Shown one piece after another: positions 11,072 to 23,162 of a stretch of 64,000 nucleotides of DNA (its first letter is position 1; every line of letters begins with the position of its first letter). The DNA comes from Canna indica (lineage: Eukaryota > Streptophyta > Magnoliopsida > Zingiberales > Cannaceae), in contig CP136898.1 in the NCBI GenBank assembly GCA_034359265.1, forward strand, positions 36,851,501 through 36,915,500, given 5' to 3'. Below the pieces are notes generated by a model, which saw nothing but the letters and a program-made list of their open reading frames with translations, was not told the DNA's origin and searched no databases. The translations under genes were made by a program, and so were the position numbers.

Positions 11072-11667
11072 TAAATTACATGGAACCCCATCGACTATAG
11101 TCGATGTGTGCAAGACCTACTTAAACTATCAAGTGTGCACAGAACCCTCTCAACTATATTAGTTATTTCAATAACTCCCTCCGTCAAAACAATGACACGT
11201 GGTAGTCATCTCCACCCTCCATCTCATCTTACTGACATCATTTCTTCTTCTACCCATCCCTTATCTACCTACACTTCTCCCATTGCCCTATACTCCACCG
11301 TCTTCGCCGTCATCGCCGTCACCGCAGCCACTATCGTCGTCGTTGCCGCCGCCGCCGCCTCCTCTCGGCGACCTCCTCCTCCTCCTCCCTGGTGAGGAGG
11401 AGGAGGAGGAGGAGGAGGTGGTGGTGGTGGAGGTGGTGGTGGTGGAGGCAGCGGTGAATGCTGGATTTGTAGAAGAGAAGGTAAAAGAAGGAGTCAGATA
11501 GGGGTTCTGCACATGGAGGAATTTTACCGTTAAGTTATTAACGAGCTGGCTAGCAGAGGGGGATTATTTAAACAACTATTGTAGTGGAGAGGGTTTTGTA
11601 CACACTTAGTAGTTTAGGTAGATCTTGCACACATCGGCTATAGTCCAGGAGGACTCCGTGTAATTTA
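11072..11667. mobile_element. Long-terminal-inverted-repeat element nested in the CACTA element
   Basis: The first ~110 bp (from TAAATTACATGGA, then GATGTGTGCAAGA) and the last ~110 bp are inverted copies. The match includes GACTATAG, CGATGTGTGCAAGA and the AAACTA.AAGTGTG.ACA block. Arms of this length suggest a Mutator-like or foldback element. The interior holds a CT/CCG-rich stretch (about 11340-11390) followed at once by a GGAGGT-rich stretch (about 11393-11455). No convincing target duplication was seen. Confidence 0.65.
11340..11460. repeat. CCTCCT / GGAGGA low-complexity hairpin
   Basis: A pyrimidine-rich GCC/CCT repeat is followed directly by a purine-rich GGA/GGT repeat, so the two halves can pair as a hairpin. 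Frames open on both strands here are low-complexity (polyserine, polyproline) and not credible genes. Confidence 0.7.
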
Positions 11668-12059
11668 TCCCAAAAAAATCATACAATTACATACTTTTAA
11701 ATAGAAACTTTAGAGTTAGTTGAGACTTGGGAAGACCAATTTAGAGTTAGTTGGGAAAAAGCGTCACTCCTATCATGGCTATTAGTGATACCAGGATACT
11801 TCTAAACAGAAAAGAATTTCTTTATAATAAAATTGTGTTATCCACCTTTGTTGTTCATCAACATATCTTTATAACAAATTGGAATGGTTGCATCATACTG
11901 GGAATTACATCATACTAGGAATTGAGACAACATGAAACTTTTGTATAAACAGTTTGATATTGTCTCTTAAATAGAATTCCCTTGACAATTATGTATGATC
12001 TTTTCCTGCCTAGTACTTGATTTTTCTCCTTTTTATTTTATATTTTCACAATTATAACG

Positions 12060-12302
12060 GGGGCGATCGCTGCCCCCTCTCCAGTTCATGGTGAGCTAGA
12101 GAGGGGGTGGTGATCGTCGCCCCACTGGCCATCATGCCGCACGAGAGGGTGCCCAGGTCGTGCCTCTCACGCGGTATCAAGGAGGGCTGGCGGCCCTCCC
12201 ACTTGCTGTGAATTCATGGTAGGTGGAAGGGAGGGCCGGTCTGCCCTCCCATTTTTCCATCACTGGTTGAAACCCTAGATGACGACAACGACTAGGGTTT
12301 CA
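12060..12302. repeat. Inverted-repeat cluster near the right end of the CACTA element
   Basis: Several stem-loops follow one another. A GGGGGCGATCG block pairs with a CGATCACCACCCC-type block around 12060-12125. GGGAGGGC arms lie around 12185-12250. AAACCCTAG and CTAGGGTTT flank a short loop at about 12271-12301. No protein is supported. Confidence 0.55.
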
Positions 12303-12656
12303 GCGGCCACAAAGAGAGAGAGGAATGCTGACGAGGAGAGGCATAGGCGGTGGGCGACAGCAGAGATCAGAGAGAGAGATCGCGCGCCCAAGAGAGAGGC
12401 GAGAGATCGAGTGATTGAGTGGGAGAAGAAAAAAAGAAATCGTGTGCGGGTTAAAAATTGACTCACTGACAGTTCTGCGACGGCCAAGTCGCCATCGTAG
12501 ATAACAGTTGCTACGTAGTCGTCATGCCATCGCTGCGTCATTATTTTTGCGACGGCAAACGAACCGTCACAAATATGGTAACTCTGCGACCTCGTGGCCG
12601 GCGACCACAGAATCGTCGCAAATTGGCCGTCGCAAAATGCACGATTTCTAGTAGTG

Positions 12657-12774
12657 AATATTATATTCAAAATAACATTCTCTCCCTTGAACCCCACTAG
12701 GGTTTCCCCTCTCCCCAAACCAGTTCAGCCCCGCCGCCACCGGATCCAATCGACTGAGCTCGCACTAGAGCATC
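12657..12774. other. Short flank between CACTA and the TACCCG-rich region
   Basis: The end of this stretch (CGACTGAGCTCGCAC, then AGAGCATC) resembles 16330-16365 (CGACTGAGCTCACACCAGAACCATC), so both may be pieces of one repeat family. No gene is seen. Confidence 0.3.
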
Positions 12775-14240
12775 ACAGGTACCCGCAGGTATTTACTCGT
12801 TTATGACGGGTATGGAGGGTAGTTTTCTACCCACGAGTATTTCGCGGGTAATTTTTATTACCCGTTTAATAAACGGGGCGGGTGCGAGTATTATAATACT
12901 ACCCAAATTTTTATATTTTTTAAATATTGTTAAAATATTTATATTAAAAAATATTTATTTTTAAAATTTTTTAAAATTTTTAAAATTTTTTTAAAATTTT
13001 TTAAAATTTTTTTAAAAAATTATTGTTAAAAACTTATTTTTTTCCTAAACGGTAAATCCGATTACCCGACCCGACCTAGGTCGGGTTGGGTTTGAGAGGT
13101 GGAAATTTTTCAACCCGACCCGATTGTACTTGGTCGAGTCGGATCGATTTTTTCCCTAAACTCGACCCGACCTGACCTGTGAACACCCCTACTCGCGGGT
13201 ACCCGTTACCCGTGAGAATTATTAAATTACGTAATTACCCCTTACATATACTAAAAAAACCCTAATGGCCTAACCTAAATCAATTGCTCAACCCCCACTA
13301 CTACATGCCGCACGCCTCCTCACTAGTCAAATTCATCGCCCGACGCCCAAGCTTGGCCACACGCCTCCTTTACTCCTTCTCTGGTTCTTCCTCGTTGGCT
13401 TCACCCAAGCTTCGCCCACTTCACCTGTGCTTCATGTCGTCGGCTTCGCCCAAGATTCACAATGTTGTCTTCCCCGAGCGGCCGAGCAGTCTTCACGGCG
13501 TCAATCGCCCAACAACGTCGTCTTCCCCGAGCGGCCGAGCAGCCGAGCAGTCTCCTCCACCGCGAGTAGTCTTCACGATGTCCGAGCAATTTTCACGACG
13601 TCAGATTCGCCCAGCAATGTCGGATTCGCCCGAATAACATCTGATTCACCCGATCTTCATAACCTCACAGTTAATGAATGCATTTGATTGAAAGATTTCG
13701 TTTCTTTGTATCTGATCTAGACTTGGTTAGGGTGCATTGAAGAATATCTAGTTTCTTTGTCTGATTTCTTTGTGAATTGATCTCTTCCTTGTAGATTTGT
13801 TAGGGTGCATTGAATTAGATTGATCTCTTTCAATTAAAATAATTAGTTTGTGAATTAAAACTGTAGTTATTAAATTAAAATTGTTTTGTATATTTGTTAT
13901 TAAATTAAAGCTGTTTTTACTTGAATTAGATTATTATGCAAGCATAGGTGACTTGCATTATCAAGCTTCTGTAGAAGGCAACTTACTTGCTCAATGTTTT
14001 CACGAGCTTGAATTAGATTATTATGCAAGCGCATAGGTGACTTGCTGACTTTACATTATTTTACAAATTTTTATAGGTACCTGTCAATACCCGTGGGTAT
14101 CCATCCCCGCGTGGGTATTTAAATGAGTACTCATTTTTGATACCCACGAAGAATAAACGGATAGCGGGTACCCGTTTATTTCACGGGGCGGGTAGTGGAT
14201 AGGCACCCCGTACCCGCCCCGCCCTATTGACATCTCTAAC
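12775..14240. mobile_element. Composite TACCCG-rich element, hAT-like and nested
   Basis: Both ends carry inverted blocks of CGGGTA/TACCCG and GGGGCGGGT: 12780-12890 on the left and 14085-14230 on the right, ending CCCCGCCCTATTGACATC. Inside is a further block (about 13050-13190) of CGGGTCGGG/CCCGACCCGA motifs ending GTGAACACCCCT, a typical hAT-like terminus. An (A/T) block of AAAATTTT repeats lies at about 12900-13030. The coding-like stretch 13284-13690 has repeated CGCCCA.CAATGTCG motifs and no known domain. Boundaries and target duplications are not settled. Confidence 0.45.
12925..13030. repeat. AAAATTTT low-complexity palindromic block
   Basis: About 100 bp made almost only of runs such as TTTTAAAATTTTTTAAAA, self-complementary at many registers. 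It sits inside the TACCCG-rich element. Confidence 0.75.
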
Positions 14241-16400
14241 TGCATTCCAGTACCTCTCTGATCTCGCTCAGATGCTGGAAAAAGATAACACAATAAATGG
14301 TAAGTCCAACTAGGACTTAGTTAGCGGATCAGTCCTCAAATCACCATATCCATCAATAATAAATCCAGCAAATGAACAATCATATAACATGCATTTCTAT
14401 TCTGCTATACACCATATAACAACTAGTAAGTAATACGTTAACCAAGTATGAAACACATGTTCAACATATCAACACCAAAAATATGCAAGCCAACCCGACC
14501 CGTTGGTCCAACACAAAGGGTAGGTAGTTGGTATGGCCTCCGTACTACCACCCAACCCAGGACCGTCTCTTTAGGGCATACTCTTCCCTCGTCGGAACGG
14601 GCTCTTTCGAACAGCCTCTTTGGGGCATACGTTCCCCTCACCGGTTGAGATTTCAGACCATCTCTGTGGGGTATATCATCCCCTCATCGGCCGAAACTTC
14701 TGAAAATAATACCCAACACTGTCTCTTTAGGGCATACCCTCCCCTCACAGGTGGGGCTTCCAGAATCATGCATCAAGCAAAGCACACACGCACACATAGC
14801 ATACTAAGGAGAATGATAACATCCCCACAATAGGTATATCATAAATATGTCATGGCCATACCTCGGTCCCTCCATGGCCTTATGCCATACATCACATCTC
14901 ACAAGTGTAAAAGTCATAATGTTCATGCTACATAATTATTAATCATAATACAAGCAGGCCATGAATATACATATCATCATATCCATACATCACATAAAGC
15001 ATGTGATAAGGAAAACAAGTATATCTCCACCCGCATACCATCATAAGCGCATGACATAGGCATGTATCAACATGATAGAACATGTAAACAATAACAATAT
15101 TAGGCATGAGAAATTATTATACAAGGTATCTAAAACATAGCACAAATATGATAGTAGGCAAGCTCATTGTGACCCCTACCTGCACTCATAGGGCCAGCCT
15201 ACCCCTTACTCGAGTGCTTGAAAGGGGGGGGGTCGGTCCCTTACATGCTGTCCATGGGGGTCATTTCAATACAATGTTCATCCTAAGGTCCCTATGTCTC
15301 TAAGTGTACCTAGGTTTCTTACTTTTCTAAGTATATGTCTCAACACTTGTGCATACCCTAATGACATATAAGAATCTCCTTAATATGTAGCCCTTATATT
15401 TAAATATGTCTCAAGATCTTCTGCATGAATTATTAGGGGCCGGCCAACCCTTAGAATTCCTAAGGGACCTCATGGGGGGAGCGGCACACCCTAAAGCTCC
15501 CTTCTCAATATCAAGACATCCTTAACCTCCAAGCTCTTTCTTCTATCAAGAAACCAATACTAGTATCAAGATCAAAAACTATCATCAAGAACCAAGATGT
15601 TCTATCAAGAATCCAAGGAAGAAGGGGGCGGCATCTCCTCAAAAATTCGCCATGAAGCATGCGGCCAAGACCCCAAAATCCGAACAAAAAATACACGACG
15701 ATAATGTAAAAACCTATTAATCTATTGCTCGAATTCAACACGAGAAAAACCATACAAAAATCCGAGAAAACTCCTATCATAGGTGCGGCAGCAAGATGAA
15801 GGAGATGGGGGAAAGAGGGCTTTCTCCACTCACCTTTTTAGAAGAAACGGAGAGGAAGAAGAACCTAGAGACCTTCCTACGATCAACGCCGACGAACTCG
15901 CAGATTGCGACTTTCAAATGGCTCCCTGCCTACTCGGCGTCGCCCCTCTCTTTCTCTCATCTTGCCTTGAGTGGCGTGTGGCTAAACCCCCAATCGTACG
16001 CCCCAGGTGGGTTTTTATGAGGTTTAATTGGGCCCCAAATGACCAAAATGCTCCCCTTAAGTGATTTGACTTATAAAATGCATATCTAACTTGTTCTAAT
16101 CCGATTCGAGTTTCGATTGAACCGTTAGACTCGACTCGAGGTCCTCTATCATCATAGCATGCTAAATCATAGAAAAATTATAAATAAATTTTCTAATAAA
16201 TTTTTTCACGTCAAATGCTTACCCGAAATCAACTCCGAAATTTTCGCCAGCTCGCACTAACTCGAGCCTACGATCTTCTGCTGAAGGATAAAATATAATT
16301 ATTAAAATTTTGATCATAACACGAATCTAGCCGACTGAGCTCACACCAGAACCATCGCCGGCCCCGGTGTCGTGTCGCCGGTTGAACGTTGGTTCATTGA
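14241..16400. repeat. LTR-like repetitive region with degenerate tandem repeat
   Basis: No gene is supported. The stretch 14560-14765 has four degenerate units built on TCTCTTTAGGGCATAC followed by CCCTC.TCGG, about 50-65 bp each. From 14830 to 15100 the sequence is rich in CAT and ATCATA motifs. From 15100 to 16280 there are C-rich and TCGACTCGAG-type stretches that look like an LTR or leader of a gypsy element, but I cannot place ends or a coding domain. Plus-strand frames at 15783-16064 are short and unrecognised. Confidence 0.4.
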
Positions 16401-16985
16401 TTAGTATGGTCTTAAAAGTGAGATAGAAAGGTGTGGAGACATTTTTGTCAGGTAATCAATGCAGTAGTATTTATGTCTTAAAAGTATGGATGGGGAAGCA
16501 ACGGAGGAGACATATATCTATCCGCACAGTACGGCTTCAGGTAACTTCTTTTCAAAAACTCATCATATCTCAATTCTCATCACACCCTGCACAATCTGCT
16601 GCATGAAAACAACAAGAAAGAGTGGTGATTTAGAGGGGTTGATTGTACAAAGAGCTAGTGCTAGGTTTAATAATCATATCAATCATTTATTATAGTCTTA
16701 TCAAATAATCATTATAGACTTAGATATTAATAATGTGACTTATGTACATGTGTCGCATGCATGGCTAGAATTAAGATGAGGTCAAAGTCGAGGACATCGC
16801 AATCTTAAGTGGTTGTAAGTCTAATTGGGCAAGATATTTAGCGGGTGGTCTTTCGAGCTCGACCATCTTTGAGTGACAACTTGCATCGAATGTTCTTGAT
16901 CATACTGTGAAATTTGATCATATATTTTCTACATTAAATCATTGACGGTTGATACGGTAATACAAGACGAATATAATTGGTGTAC
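16401..16985. other. Intergenic, nothing recognised
   Basis: The short frame at 16486-16695 has no recognisable domain and no supported splice context. I see no repeat or RNA gene in this stretch. Confidence 0.4.
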
Positions 16986-17970
16986 ATGAAAATTATACTT
17001 TTGATTTTCGTAATTTTCTCCAATTTTGATTTTGATCCTTATAATTTTAAAATTTTGATTTTAGTCCCCACACTTCCATTTAGAATTTGATCCCTACCGT
17101 TAAATAAAGTTTAAACGTCGCTGACGTGAATAACATATGCTGACTGAAAAATACTGACGTGGAGCCTGCAGGGATCAACTTTGTAAGTTATAAGGACTAA
17201 AACCAAAATTTTATAAACTATGAGGACTAAAATCAAAATTTTGTAAATTATAAGGACTAAAACCAAAATTTAAGTAATTATTTTTTCTAATAAATATAAA
17301 AAATTATATGATATTATCGGGCTCGACTCAGCCTGGCCCGAAAAAATTCGTGCCCGGCCGAGCCCGACCCAAAAAAATTCGTGCCCGACCCGGCTCGGCC
17401 CGAAAAAATTCGTGCCCGATCCAGTCCGGAAAAATTTGTGCCCGACCAGGTCCAAAAAAATTCGTGCCTAACCCGTCCCAAAAAATTCGTGCCCGACCCG
17501 GCCCAAAAAAATTCGTGCCTGACCCGGCCTGAAAAATTCGTGCCCGACCTGATCCAAAAAAATTTGTGCCCGACCCGGCCCGGTCAGGCACGAATTTTTC
17601 GGGCCGGGTCGGGCACGAATTTTTTCGGGCCAGGCTGAGCCGGACCAGGTAATATCATATAATTTTTTATATTTATTAGAAAAATAATTACTTAAATTTT
17701 GATTTTAGTCCTTATAATTTATAAAATTTTAATTTTAGTCCTCATAATTTATAAAATTTTGATTTTAGTCCCTATAATTTATAAAGTAGGTCCCTGCAGA
17801 CTCCATGTCAGCACATGTTATCCACGTCAGCACCGTTTAAATCTTATTTAACGGTAGTGATCAAATCCTAAACGAAAGTAAAGTGTGGGGACTAAAATCA
17901 AAAATTTAAAATTATAGAGATTAAAATCAAAATTGGAGGAAATCAGGGACCAAAAATATAATTTTATTTC
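16986..17970. mobile_element. Foldback (long inverted repeat) element with internal tandem array
   Basis: The left arm (about 16986-17325) and right arm (about 17645-17970) are imperfect inverted copies of about 330 bp. Both contain the AAAATTTTGATTTTAGTCC blocks, the CTGCAGG motif, the ACGT.AGCA block and the TATGATATTA boundary next to the centre. The loop (17325-17645) is a GC-rich tandem array. This is the shape of a Mutator-like or foldback MITE. A clear target duplication was not found. The frames open on both strands in the array are repeat artefacts. Confidence 0.8.
17325..17645. repeat. Tandem array of AAAAAATTCGTGCCCGACC units
   Basis: Nine forward units of about 20-30 bp (core AAAAAATTCGTGCCCGACC) run to about 17580. 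Two units in reverse (GGCACGAATTTTTCGGGCC) follow. The inversion point is therefore off centre: 9 against 2. Confidence 0.85.
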
Positions 17971-19800
17971 GTTTGAGCAAATCATATTATATGTCGGTCA
18001 TGAGTCACGAAAATGGGAAAAATTGTGTACATCAATCCTCTTCGAATTCCATACAAATGAGATTGCTCTGTGCACCGAATCATCTATGTTACAAAAATGA
18101 GAGAATTAAGGGGTCCAATTAATTAATTAGAGTGAATCTTTGAGCCACTGTATTCCACGCCCAGTACTGAATCGATGTCAGTAGCCACCTCAGAGCGAGA
18201 GATATATCACAATACAATCCAACAGCCAAAAACTGGTGACAGCATCAGCTTACCTCATTCTGGTCCCCCTCTTGCCTTCACTTTCGTAGCATTTATTTGC
18301 TGAAGCCAACGAGAGAATCTTCTGCCATAAATGAATTCCAAGGCGTCAGCATCAGCTTACCTACCTATTTATTGCTGCTGTAAACGCTTTCTTTGTCACC
18401 TACTGAACCCCCCTCATCAAATTGAATACCCTCCTTCCTACATACTCTGGAGTACTTCAAGAACATGACTCTTGGATAACAATATATGGACACATGAATT
18501 TTGGAAACACTGCTAGTCTCTTAGCCTCTTTTTCTTGCCACACATATTTGTTCCCTTTTATGTCATCTTTATCTAGTCCACAATCTCCTGCTTTGCTTGC
18601 CTTTTTGCTCCAATTTACTGGGCTTATTTGTCTTTGTCTATCTATTGTTTAATTTGCTATTCTAAACTCATGACAGAACACTAATTGTATGGATTTGCAG
18701 TGCCATTCTACTTCCAGCATTTGTTATCAAAGTTTGCAAAACTACTTGGGAAAGTCAATAATGTCTTCTCTCTCTTCAACTGAGGAACTTACATGCCAAA
18801 CACCCCACGTTTGCAACGCAAAAGCTGATACTTTTTACTTTAGTAAATTTGGTACCATATCTGATTCACAAAAGTTGTTGCTAACTTGGAGTTTTAAGGA
18901 GTTTGAGCTGCTGTTCAAATTTTGTTTGCTTCATTGAAACTAATGGCTTGTGCAAGTAGTGATAGGGTTTCAACTTTACACATTCAATGAGGGCCTCTTT
19001 GGTTGGATGCAGTGGGCCCCTTTTGGGGCCCATTAGCAGTCAACTTGCACCTAACTAAACAACCCCTCAGTATAATATTTTATAAATCTTTATGTACCCA
19101 AAATCATCAGTAAACTTTATATGTATTCATAAAATTTTCTGCTTTATGTACTAAAGCAGCTAATATCACTAGTGTTTCATATTCTTTAATATGTTCAGAC
19201 ATTTTCTTCAAATTGGAATTACTCACTTCAATTTATTTGTGAATCTAAATTTTTGGTGGATGTTAGTCTCAACGAAATCATGGAAACCACAATAGATGCC
19301 AAATTTAATTCCAAGTCACCAAGCATAGATGCCAACTTTAAATTCCAAGTCTTTACCTAATCAGACTAATCAAGACTGATATGTTAACAAGAACATGTTT
19401 AGTATTATGTTGACTGTACTTAGTAAGTCTGAACTAAGAAATCATATGCCAAATTTAGTCACCCTCCCACCCAGAAAAAGGTGCAAGCAGCTACTGCAAG
19501 CCAGTACTTACTAAGTCTGAACTAAGAAATCATACTGCAAGCCTGTACTTACTGTAGGTTTTCTTTTTTATCTTAATATCTTGGTCAGTGAACCAAATTT
19601 GAATAATTCATATCTTCAGTGGCTCAGTCCAACTTGACTATTCATTAATCAAGCTTATCTTGTGTCTTTATGGGAGAGACTGTTGCCATTCTTAGACAAG
19701 AAAACAACGGAAGCTATGGAAAGTAAATTTTAAAAAAAATTCTTTAATTCCAAAACCAGCGATCCCCTTGAAGTGAATTAGAACTTAATAATAAAGATGA
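17971..19800. other. Intergenic DNA with one short hairpin MITE
   Basis: Frames at 18422-18937 are short and I recognise no product in any of the three plus-strand frames. A compact hairpin lies at 18988-19069. A near-direct repeat of TACTTACTAAGTCTGAACTAAGAAATCAT occurs at about 19427 and 19506 (inference from shared words). No other feature is seen. Confidence 0.4.
18988..19069. repeat. Short hairpin MITE
   Basis: GAGGGCCTCTTTGGTTGGAT and GTGGGCCCC on the left are complemented by GGGGCCCAT and CTAACTAAACAACCCCTC on the right, around a TTTT centre. The length is about 80 bp. The terminus resembles hAT or Harbinger MITEs, but no target duplication is certain. Confidence 0.6.
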
Positions 19801-20830
19801 GGACATAAATTATACCTTTGGAATGAGGTTGTGGATGAAGCATTTTGATCTTCTAGCCTGACACACATGTGCACGCCCTCCAACGGTGATCCACACCAAG
19901 ATCCTCGTAGCACCGAGAAAACTCCTTTTCTCGTTTAGTTTGTTGTGGCTCTATGGAACTCCGACTTTCACCAAGGCACAAGAAGAAGGGGGTTGGCCCT
20001 TCACTAATTAAGGTTCGGCCCCAAGTCAACAAATCAACTTTAGGAACAGCACTTGTAAGGGAAGATGAGGAGGAGCAAGACCTTGGTTTGGCTACCCTTC
20101 GAGCAAGGAAGAAGAAGAGGATCGATCAACATCATGATTGGGCTCTTCTTTTTTAGGTGGTATGCGGCTGCTCTTCTTGAGGGAGGTGGCGGCTGCAAGA
20201 CTTGGAGAGGTGCGTCTCTCTCTCTCTCTCTAAGGGGGTTTGGCTCTTCTCTCTAAGAAGGAGGGTTGCTCTTTTTGCTTAAGAGGGGGCTTCACAATGA
20301 TTCAATCTATCTACAAGTGTGCCGCCCTTCTTTAATTTAAAGAGGAAACCAAAAATCCAACCTTAGCCGACCCATGCCATAGCTGAATCCCTAATTTCAA
20401 GGGGTGAGGAAAAACTCATTTCTTCATTTGAATTCGACTCCTATAATTTAGGGAGTGAGGATCTCATCCTTGATAGTATTCTAATTTGAATTAAGGAACC
20501 TTTCCGTATTTCAAATATCCTTACTTGTAACTATTTGAATTCAAGGAACCTTTCTTATTTCAAAATTCATAGACAAGCATTTTTGGCATATCCACACTAG
20601 CAGATATTTTTACCAAGTTCAAAATTTATCCCAATAAATTTTGCTATGAGAATTATTTGTATGTGTGTGACTCATTGGGCCCACACTAAGTTGGCAGTGA
20701 GTCTTCCTCATGCGAGTATATTTAATTCGATAGAATGCCTTCTATTCGAATTAATGTATTCGATCCTTATTAAACTCTTTAATGAGATCCTTATTATCTG
20801 AATTAATTTCTTCGATCCTTATAAATTTAA
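19801..20830. repeat. Unclassified LTR-like repeat
   Basis: The sequence has CT-rich and GAAGAAGG-rich stretches, a (CT)n tract at about 20215-20232, and a downstream part with TTCGAATTAAT and GGGCCCACACTAAG motifs. It looks like an LTR or leader of a retrotransposon, but no PBS, PPT or coding domain was found, so the class is left open. Confidence 0.3.
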
Positions 20831-21084
20831 TAAGATTGCCAAAAGAAAGAATGCAGATTGGTGTTGGGAGAACTGCTCCAGTTTTCGTGGAAAAAGGTAG
20901 TGCCTTCCTCTATTTTGAACAGAGGAAGGGGAGAAAGTTTCGTGAATGCTTTTGATTGGCTGGTAAAAAACGGGACCAATATTTATTTCAGCCGAAACTT
21001 CCAAAGCTTGGTCTTTATTAGGAAGAAGCCCAAATGAGCTTGCTGCTTAAGAAGAAGCCCAAATGGGCAACTGCATATGAAGAT

Positions 21085-21290
21085 GCTCGAATGGGCTTAT
21101 TGCAAAAAAGTTGCAAGTTGCAAGTGTCATTTTGCGGTCAACCAAACGTTTGCAAATAGAATTTGCATGTCTACTTGTGGGCAATCGAACTGTAGGGTGC
21201 AAATTCTATTCGTGGGCATTTACTTTTGCATGCAAATGCTTTTTGCAGCATTTACACTTGCGGAGAACCAAACGCCGCATTAGGTTAAAT
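21085..21290. repeat. MITE-like repeat, second copy of the 4105-4310 family
   Basis: Shared words with 4105-4310 include GCAAATAGAATTTG, CGTGGGCATTTACTT and AACCAAACG. The ends contain TTGCAAGTG and CACTTGC in inverted order. No coding content. Confidence 0.5.
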
Positions 21291-21839
21291 GTTCCATAAG
21301 TATTGTAGGACATTCGATTTCAAAAGAACCTACAAAATAAAACACAAAAATGATTAGTTCTAGCATTATATAGAAACAAAGAAACACAAAATTTCATTTC
21401 ACTGCATCTAGCAATTTTTAACAAATCTATAAATTGAAATAGAAATTTCAAATAACCCCAAAATTTTGGAGAGTTTGAACAACCCTTTTGATAGTCCTCA
21501 AACCAGTGGTTGAGAATTTACAGCTTGCACCATTTGATCAAGAGAATGAATTAATATGTTCTCAAATATACCTGAAGTTGTTAGTGGAAATAATTAATTC
21601 CAAAAGATGGAGAAAATAAAATGTGTTATTATTGTTTTGGCAAGCACATACATATTAAGTTAAACAATCTAACCGTCACTAAATTGATGTAACCAACACA
21701 TCACATAGGAAACCCCTCTCCATTGCTTTTATTTCCTTCTCAATTTGGTTCTAGTAGGACCATGATTCGGGCTATTGCCTTTCCTTTTCATCTTATGTTT
21801 GATTTATTGGAATTCATATTCCTATCATTATTGGTTAGG
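21291..21839. other. Intergenic, nothing recognised
   Basis: AT-rich sequence without a supported gene, repeat pair or RNA. Confidence 0.4.
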
Positions 21840-22245
21840 AATTGTAGTTGGACTCAACTAGCACTTTGGGCCCGACCCGAACAGCAGATCCAGAAGCGCC
21901 CACATGTATGAACCAGACTTAGATAAAACCAAACACTACTCAGCCGAGGGGCTCAACCCGGCCACGCAAGGACACCCACGTCCACATTAATTGCCGAGGA
22001 TTCGGTAGTGATAAACTCAACATCTCTGGTATAAACCTTGACTAATTTTGAGTATATCCCAGCAAGATTTCGAAATGCACCATCGCCCGAGTCATCCCTC
22101 ATCCTGCACTATATACAGACACGACGCACATCAGGTATACTCTCGATTCTAATTCCATACCACCACCTGAAATTCCTTTTTACTTGAGCGTCGGAGTGAC
22201 TTTGCAGCCCCCTCCCTCGAAGCGTGATCATCACCACTCGGAGAA
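21840..22245 (+). repeat. Tat-family LTR, plus orientation (probable 5' LTR)
   Basis: In reverse complement this matches the LTR copies at 8250-8640 and 2577-3600 (CTTGAGCGTCGGAGTG block at about 22184). A TATA-like CACTATATACAGACACG is at 22106-22122. Directly after it comes gag-like sequence on the same strand, so it is probably the 5' LTR of that element. The primer binding site appears deleted. Confidence 0.65.
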
Positions 22246-23162
22246 CGATGAAGACAGTCACATATAAAGGACTAGAAGGCCAACCTCCGCCTTTCGGGAC
22301 GAGACCTCCCGCACACATCATCAGCGAGATGAGGAAACCAAGGTCACAGAGACTGTTCCTCCCCCACTGTCAACTCGGGACCCTTCGTCGAGCATATTAT
22401 GGCAGTTTGTCTCCCCGATAATTTCAAACTGCCAACCACTCTCCAGCCTTGTGATGGCACGGGTGAACCGACCACCCACATGACGATGTTCACATCGACG
22501 ATGCTCCTCAACGATGCAACTGACTTCATTCTCTGCCGAGCTTTCCCCACCTTTTTGGAGAAGATTGCATTATTGTGGTTCTCCACCCTCACGTCAAGGT
22601 CGATGCACACCTTCCAAGAGCTCTCTCGAACCTTCACCAATTAATTTTCCTCATTTCGGATCTACTCCAAAATTGAGGAATTGCTCCATTACATCCAGCA
22701 AGGACAACACGAGCCGCTAAGGGAGTATTTGAAGAGATTCCATGCTGTGGTCATGGAGATTCCAAACCTCGACCGACATGTCGAGTTATATTCCGTCAAG
22801 CACAATTTGAAGCTGAATAGTTCGACAACTAGATCACTTTGGGCAAACCGAGGAGTATGACCGAATTCTAAGAATGAGTTGTATGCTACATAGAGATGGA
22901 GGAACTCCGAGAGGTTAGAAAGGCCGACAGGCAGACCGCCAAAGATGGCGCCGACGATAAAAAGTTCAAAAATTTTGACAAAAAAGGTGAAGACCGAGAT
23001 CGCCGCGAGCAGGATAGTGGCAGAAGGGGAAGGTCGTGCTCCCGACCTAGCCCCAGATTCAGTGAGTATTCCCCATTGAATGTAAAAAAAGGGAAACTAT
23101 CAATCGAAAGATCTACCACCAAAAATTGCTCAAGCGTCCTAGCAATGCGAAAAAGCTCAAAT

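Larger units (their letters stand above)
10554..12656. mobile_element. Non-autonomous CACTA (CMC/EnSpm) transposon
   Basis: The left end is CACTACCAAACAATTGC and the right end, read on the minus strand, is CACTACTAGAAATCGTG. The flanking triplets are AAT (10551-10553) and AAT (12657-12659), the 3-bp target duplication typical of this superfamily. Subterminal blocks at both ends are dense in TGCGACGG/CCGTCGCA motifs (10575-10690 and 12470-12650), as expected for transposase-binding repeats. I see no transposase frame in the 2.1 kb, so movement would depend on an autonomous partner. A second inverted-repeat element is nested inside. Confidence 0.85.

Noticed and set aside
11108..11512. Overlapping frames rich in Ser, Pro and Gly on both strands
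   Set aside because: They come from the CCTCCT/GGAGGT hairpin and show no domain or splice context.
13401..13687. Arg/Ser-rich frames as a host gene
   Set aside because: Composition follows the repeated CGCCCA words, and three frames are open with no domain; treated as part of the composite element.
17308..17638. Repetitive proteins such as RPGPKKFVP on both strands
   Set aside because: They are translations of the tandem array inside the foldback element.
18422..18937. Possible small gene or exons on the plus strand
   Set aside because: None of the three frames gives a recognisable domain and no consistent splice sites link them.
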